Shown piece after piece: positions 60,785 through 64,000 of a stretch of 64,000 nucleotides of DNA. Both the position numbers and the translations under genes were made by a program. Each line of letters starts with the position of its first letter. Positions within the stretch are counted from its first letter, which is position 1. Below the pieces are notes generated by a model. It saw only the letters and a list, made by a program, of their open reading frames with translations. It ran no database searches and was not told where the DNA came from. The DNA comes from Bacteroidales bacterium (lineage in GTDB: Bacteria; Bacteroidota; Bacteroidia; Bacteroidales; Muribaculaceae): positions 1 through 64,000 of the forward strand of contig JAAVFQ010000008.1 of assembly GCA_014800685.1 (NCBI GenBank), written 5' to 3'.

Positions 60785-60933
60785 CTAAATTTTGTTTAGA
60801 GTGTGTTTAGACCCTTTCTCAAAAGAAATCTTATCGCCGGCCATAAAACCTTCCCTCTCCTCTATGCGTTTTATCTTGGAGCGACATTCTGGCACGCTTT
60901 TTGCCGACTCACGCTCATAAAAAGAAACGACTT

Positions 60934-61665
60934 ATGAAAAATGACTTCAGAAATTTTGCCGTAAACCACCTCGGCATCAACTCAAACACACTTGACGACT
61001 ACGCTCGCAAAGCCGCACGTCTGAACCCCGGTCTCACCTCCGTGGCCACTCCTCCCACAGCCGACTATCTTAATCCTTATATCCTCGAAGAGCGTCAGCT
61101 CAACGTCACTCAGATGGACGTTTTCTCTCGTCTCATGATGGATCGTATCATCTTTCTCGGCACCCAGGTCACCGACCAGAGCGCCAACATCATTCAGGCT
61201 CAGATTCTCTACCTTGACTCGGTAGACCCCGAAAAGGATATCAACCTCTATATCAACTCTCCCGGCGGCTCTGTCTATGCCGGACTCGGCATCTATGACA
61301 CCATGCAGTATGTCAATAGCGACGTCTCCACCATCTGCACCGGAATGGCCGCCTCTATGGCCGCCGTCCTCCTTGTGGCCGGAGAGCATGGCAAGCGCTT
61401 CGCCCTCCCTCACTCCCGCGTCATGATTCATCAGCCGATGGGAGGCATACAGGGACAGGCTTCCGACATCGAAATCACTGCCCGCGAGATTCTCAAACTC
61501 AAAGAGGAACTCTATCGCATCATCTCTGACCACTCAGGACAGCCCTTCGAAAAAGTGGAGCAAGACTCCGACCGTGACTACTGGATGATAGCCCGCGAAG
61601 CAAAAGAGTATGGCATGATTGACAATATCCTTGTCAACGAGAGAAAAAAGAAAGAGAATAAGTAA
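60934..61665 (+). CDS. clpP: ATP-dependent Clp protease proteolytic subunit
   Basis: This 243-residue serine protease subunit has [19 protein letters not shown] (about 108-126), the nucleophile Ser in [10 protein letters not shown] (near 140), and the His in [10 protein letters not shown] (near 165). An N-terminal extension of about 35 residues precedes the usual ClpP core, probably a propeptide. It assembles with ClpX into a proteasome-like complex. The in-frame TTG at 60901 is less likely than the ATG at 60934. It lies 11 bases before clpX. Confidence 0.96.
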   Translation: MKNDFRNFAVNHLGINSNTLDDYARKAARLNPGLTSVATPPTADYLNPYILEERQLNVTQMDVFSRLMMDRIIFLGTQVTDQSANIIQAQILYLDSVDPEKDINLYINSPGGSVYAGLGIYDTMQYVNSDVSTICTGMAASMAAVLLVAGEHGKRFALPHSRVMIHQPMGGIQGQASDIEITAREILKLKEELYRIISDHSGQPFEKVEQDSDRDYWMIAREAKEYGMIDNILVNERKKKENK

Positions 61666-61676
61666 CTAAACGTCTG

Positions 61677-62921
61677 ATGGCTAAAAAGAAATCATGTTCG
61701 CTATGCGGGTCGCAGGAGTCTGCCTCCAATCACGTTGTGGAGCTCGCTCCCGGCTTCAACATCTGCGAGGAGTGTGGCCAATACATAGAAAACGCATTCA
61801 ACGCCGACAAGGCTGAGCGCTCCGCTTCCAAAGCGTCGGAGGCCGCTCCCGACAAGAAAATACCCACGCCAAAGGAAATCAATGACTTCCTCGACAAATA
61901 CGTCATCGGGCAGCAGGAGGCTAAAAAGTATCTCTCCGTGGCTGTCTATAACCACTATAAGCGTGTGGAGCAGCAGGGTGATGACAATCCCGACGACGAC
62001 GTTGACATCGAGAAGTCAAACATCATTATGGTAGGGCCCACCGGCACCGGAAAGACTCTCCTTGCCAAAAGCATCGCCAGACTCCTTGATGTCCCCTTCA
62101 CCATCGTTGATGCCACTGTGCTCACCGAAGCCGGATATGTGGGCGAAGATATCGAATCGCTCCTCACCCGACTCCTTCAGGCCTGTGACTATGACGTAAA
62201 GAAAGCCGAGAAGGGCATCGTCTTCATTGACGAAATTGACAAAATAGCACGCAAGAGCGACAACCCCTCTATCACAAGAGACGTCAGCGGAGAGGGTGTG
62301 CAGCAAGGTCTGCTTAAACTCCTCGAAGGCTCCACAGTGCTCGTGCCCCCCAATGGCGGCAGAAAACACCCTGAACAGAAGCTCATCGCCGTAGACACCA
62401 AAAACATTCTTTTCATCTGCGGCGGAGCCTTTGACGGTATCGAAAGAAAGATTGCATCCCGACTCAACACCCGGGTGGTAGGATACGGCCAGGATGAGGT
62501 GGCCCGCAAGCAGCATCGTGAAAATCTGATGCGATACGTAACCCCTCAAGACCTCAAATCATTTGGCCTAATCCCTGAAATCATCGGACGACTGCCAATA
62601 CTCACCAGCCTCGAGCCCCTTGACAAGAAAGCGCTCAGAAGGATTCTCACCGAACCCAAAAACGCTATCATCCGTCAGTATAAGAAACTCTTCCAGCTTG
62701 ACGGCAAGGAGCTTGAATTTACCGATGAGGCGCTTGACGTTATCGTAGACAAAGCCGTGGAATATAAACTCGGCGCGCGCGGACTGCGCTCCATCGTTGA
62801 GACCGTAATGGTAGATGCCATGTTTGACGCTCCCGGCTCAAAGCAGGACACTTACACCGTAGATGCCGACTATGTCCGCTCCCGCATTGACAAGGCTTAC
62901 GGACTCGCGCCGGAAGTCTGA
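61677..62921 (+). CDS. clpX: ClpX ATPase subunit of the Clp protease
   Basis: This 414-residue unfoldase has an N-terminal zinc-binding domain (CSLCG and CEECG, about 7-40). The AAA+ core carries Walker A (GPTGTGKT, about 119-126) and Walker B ([11 protein letters not shown], about 182). Further conserved regions are [18 protein letters not shown] and the sensor [12 protein letters not shown]. It recognises and unfolds substrates for ClpP. It is co-transcribed with clpP, 11 bases downstream. A strong terminator follows. Confidence 0.97.
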   Translation: MAKKKSCSLCGSQESASNHVVELAPGFNICEECGQYIENAFNADKAERSASKASEAAPDKKIPTPKEINDFLDKYVIGQQEAKKYLSVAVYNHYKRVEQQGDDNPDDDVDIEKSNIIMVGPTGTGKTLLAKSIARLLDVPFTIVDATVLTEAGYVGEDIESLLTRLLQACDYDVKKAEKGIVFIDEIDKIARKSDNPSITRDVSGEGVQQGLLKLLEGSTVLVPPNGGRKHPEQKLIAVDTKNILFICGGAFDGIERKIASRLNTRVVGYGQDEVARKQHRENLMRYVTPQDLKSFGLIPEIIGRLPILTSLEPLDKKALRRILTEPKNAIIRQYKKLFQLDGKELEFTDEALDVIVDKAVEYKLGARGLRSIVETVMVDAMFDAPGSKQDTYTVDADYVRSRIDKAYGLAPEV

Positions 62922-62963
62922 CCGCTCTCGCACATAGCGACCTCCCGGACTGCAAACTAATAG

Positions 62964-63007
62964 CATGACAGACGCAATGTCAAATCTTTGCGTCTGTCAT
63001 GTTTTTT
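62964..63007 (+). terminator. Terminator of clpPX
   Basis: CATGACAGACGCAA (62964-62977) pairs perfectly with TTGCGTCTGTCATG (62988-63001), followed by TTTTTT (63002-63007). Confidence 0.92.
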
Positions 63008-63014
63008 ATTGCAT

Positions 63015-63045
63015 TTTGATATGTGAAGGATTTTTTGTAACTTTG
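63015..63045 (+). promoter_or_regulatory. Promoter of the PBP1A-like gene
   Basis: TTTG (63015-63018) and TAACTTTG (63038-63045) are 19 bases apart. The leader to the ATG at 63187 is about 140 bases and contains a perfect TAAGAAT-ttttc-ATTCTTA hairpin (63112-63130). Confidence 0.8.
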
Positions 63046-63186
63046 CGTTTTGAGCGAGTGAGAAAATTTAACGGACTCATAAATGGACAAGCTTAATCTC
63101 ATAAGAATTTTTCATTCTTACCCGGGCCGTTGAAATCTTTAAACTTGCTTGACACCTACATAGTTATCCATCACTAACAGACCCTT

Positions 63187-64000
63187 ATGGCTGACCATAG
63201 AGAATATTATAACACGGAAAACGGAGGCCGTGAAGAACGAAAACAGCGCCGCTCACGGGCTTCAGAGTTTATTAAATGGATGTGGATCGGGTTTCTCGCA
63301 CTCGGCTTCTTCATCTTCCTGCTCTTTCTGCTCATTTACAATGGTGTCATAGGCTATATGCCCCCCATTGAAGAGATAGAAGATCCCCACAACTCTCAGG
63401 CTTCCGTGGTCTATGCCTCTGACGGAACGACCGAGCTGGGACGCTTCTTCCTCTCCTCGGGAAACCGCGTGCCCGTAGACTATGACTCCATCTCAAGAAA
63501 CGTCATTGACGCTCTGATAGCCACTGAAGACGTGCGCTTCAAAGAACATTCAGGCATCGACTTCATGGCTCTCGGACGTACAGGTGTCAAGACTCTGCTG
63601 CTTGGCGACAAATCATCCGGAGGTGGCTCCACCATCACTCAGCAGCTCGCAAAGCAGCTTTACTCCCAGCCCTCGCAAAATCCCTTCAAGAGAGCCATGC
63701 AGAAGCCCATAGAGTGGATGATAGCCATCAAGCTCGAACGCTTCTACACCAAGGAAGAGATCATAACTATGTATCTCAACCGCTTCGACTTCCTCAACAA
63801 TGCCATCGGCATCAAGACCGCAGCTTACACATATTTCGGCAAACTCCCCGACCAGCTCACGGTGCCGGAAGCCGCCACCCTCGTCGGAATGTTGAAGAAT
63901 CCCTCATTCTACAATCCCCGAAGATATGAGGAGCGCACACGCGAACGCCGCAATGTAGTTCTCGACCAGATGGTCAAGGCCGGTTTCCTTTCTGAAACCG
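63187..64000 (+). CDS. Penicillin-binding protein 1A-type transglycosylase (partial, cut by window end)
   Basis: The open frame starts at ATG 63187 and runs to the window end (about 271 residues). It has a charged N-terminus and one transmembrane segment (WMWIGFLALGFFIFLLFLLI, about 32-51). The GT51 transglycosylase domain follows, with ATEDVRFKEHSGID (about 118-131) and GGGSTITQQLAKQL (about 150-163). These are the donor/acceptor motifs of class A penicillin-binding proteins, which polymerise peptidoglycan glycan strands. The transpeptidase half should lie beyond the window. It has its own promoter at 63015-63045. Confidence 0.9.
   Translation, partial: MADHREYYNTENGGREERKQRRSRASEFIKWMWIGFLALGFFIFLLFLLIYNGVIGYMPPIEEIEDPHNSQASVVYASDGTTELGRFFLSSGNRVPVDYDSISRNVIDALIATEDVRFKEHSGIDFMALGRTGVKTLLLGDKSSGGGSTITQQLAKQLYSQPSQNPFKRAMQKPIEWMIAIKLERFYTKEEIITMYLNRFDFLNNAIGIKTAAYTYFGKLPDQLTVPEAATLVGMLKNPSFYNPRRYEERTRERRNVVLDQMVKAGFLSET

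Overview
This is a chromosomal window from a Bacteroidales bacterium. A Muribaculaceae-like gut commensal fits best, but the family assignment is inference. The evidence is the repeated TAnnTTTG (-7) promoter motif with TTG/TTTG about 20 bases upstream, a fimbrillin / FimB-Mfa2 / DUF3575 locus, a class II ribonucleotide reductase, a subclass A2-type beta-lactamase, and the Bacteroidetes order guaB - three peptidyl-prolyl isomerases - OstA-like - mutL. There is one tRNA (Ser-CGA). I see no rRNA, CRISPR array, prophage or transposase gene. Coding density is high.

Layout. 0.2-2.8 kb (-): a Kdo/WaaP-like kinase and a phosphohexomutase. 3.0-7.3 kb (+): yicC, gmk, nadD, a DUF5063 protein and an M18 aminopeptidase. 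7.4-10.1 kb (-): malQ. 10.4-16.3 kb (+): B12-dependent ribonucleotide reductase, tRNA-Ser, a YitT/YczE-like membrane protein, a DsbA/FrnE-like oxidoreductase, and a MATE exporter behind an attenuator-like leader. 16.3-21.3 kb (-): an AspT/YidE-type exchanger, an OYE-family flavoenzyme, an MBL-fold hydrolase, and a MarR - DsbA pair. 21.4-27.3 kb (-): a four-gene operon of exported proteins of unknown function (two LPP20-like, one PEGA/beta-barrel, one transglutaminase-like). 27.5-29.2 kb (-): a second AspT/YidE exchanger. 29.4-34.4 kb (-): VTC polyphosphate-polymerase domain, DUF4956, DUF2490, Cthe_2159-type beta-helix lipoprotein and class A beta-lactamase behind one promoter. 34.5-44.8 kb (-): mutL, OstA-like, three PPIases and guaB. 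45-51.3 kb (-): an octopine-dehydrogenase-like enzyme, a RIC/hemerythrin protein with a LuxR-type regulator, a flavin reductase, pyrBI and an AraC regulator. 51.4-55.4 kb: two unknown membrane proteins and recQ. 55.6-59.0 kb (+): the fimbrillin locus. 59.3-64.0 kb (+): tig, clpP, clpX and the start of a PBP1A-like protein cut by the window end.

The clearest unexplained signal is a short intergenic repeat of about 187 bp with terminal inverted repeats (TAAGTAAGT-(TC)GAAAAATTAA). It is present in two near-full copies in opposite orientation (29208-29393 and 40976-41162), one 110-bp partial copy (5852-5961), and at least five shorter end fragments. It encodes nothing and looks like a MITE-type non-autonomous element. 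One copy lies between a gene and that gene's terminator. Other points of interest are the terminator-like leader of the MATE gene, the beta-lactamase inside the polyphosphate-polymerase operon, the unknown four-gene envelope operon, and a LuxR regulator whose receiver domain appears to lack the phosphoacceptor aspartate.
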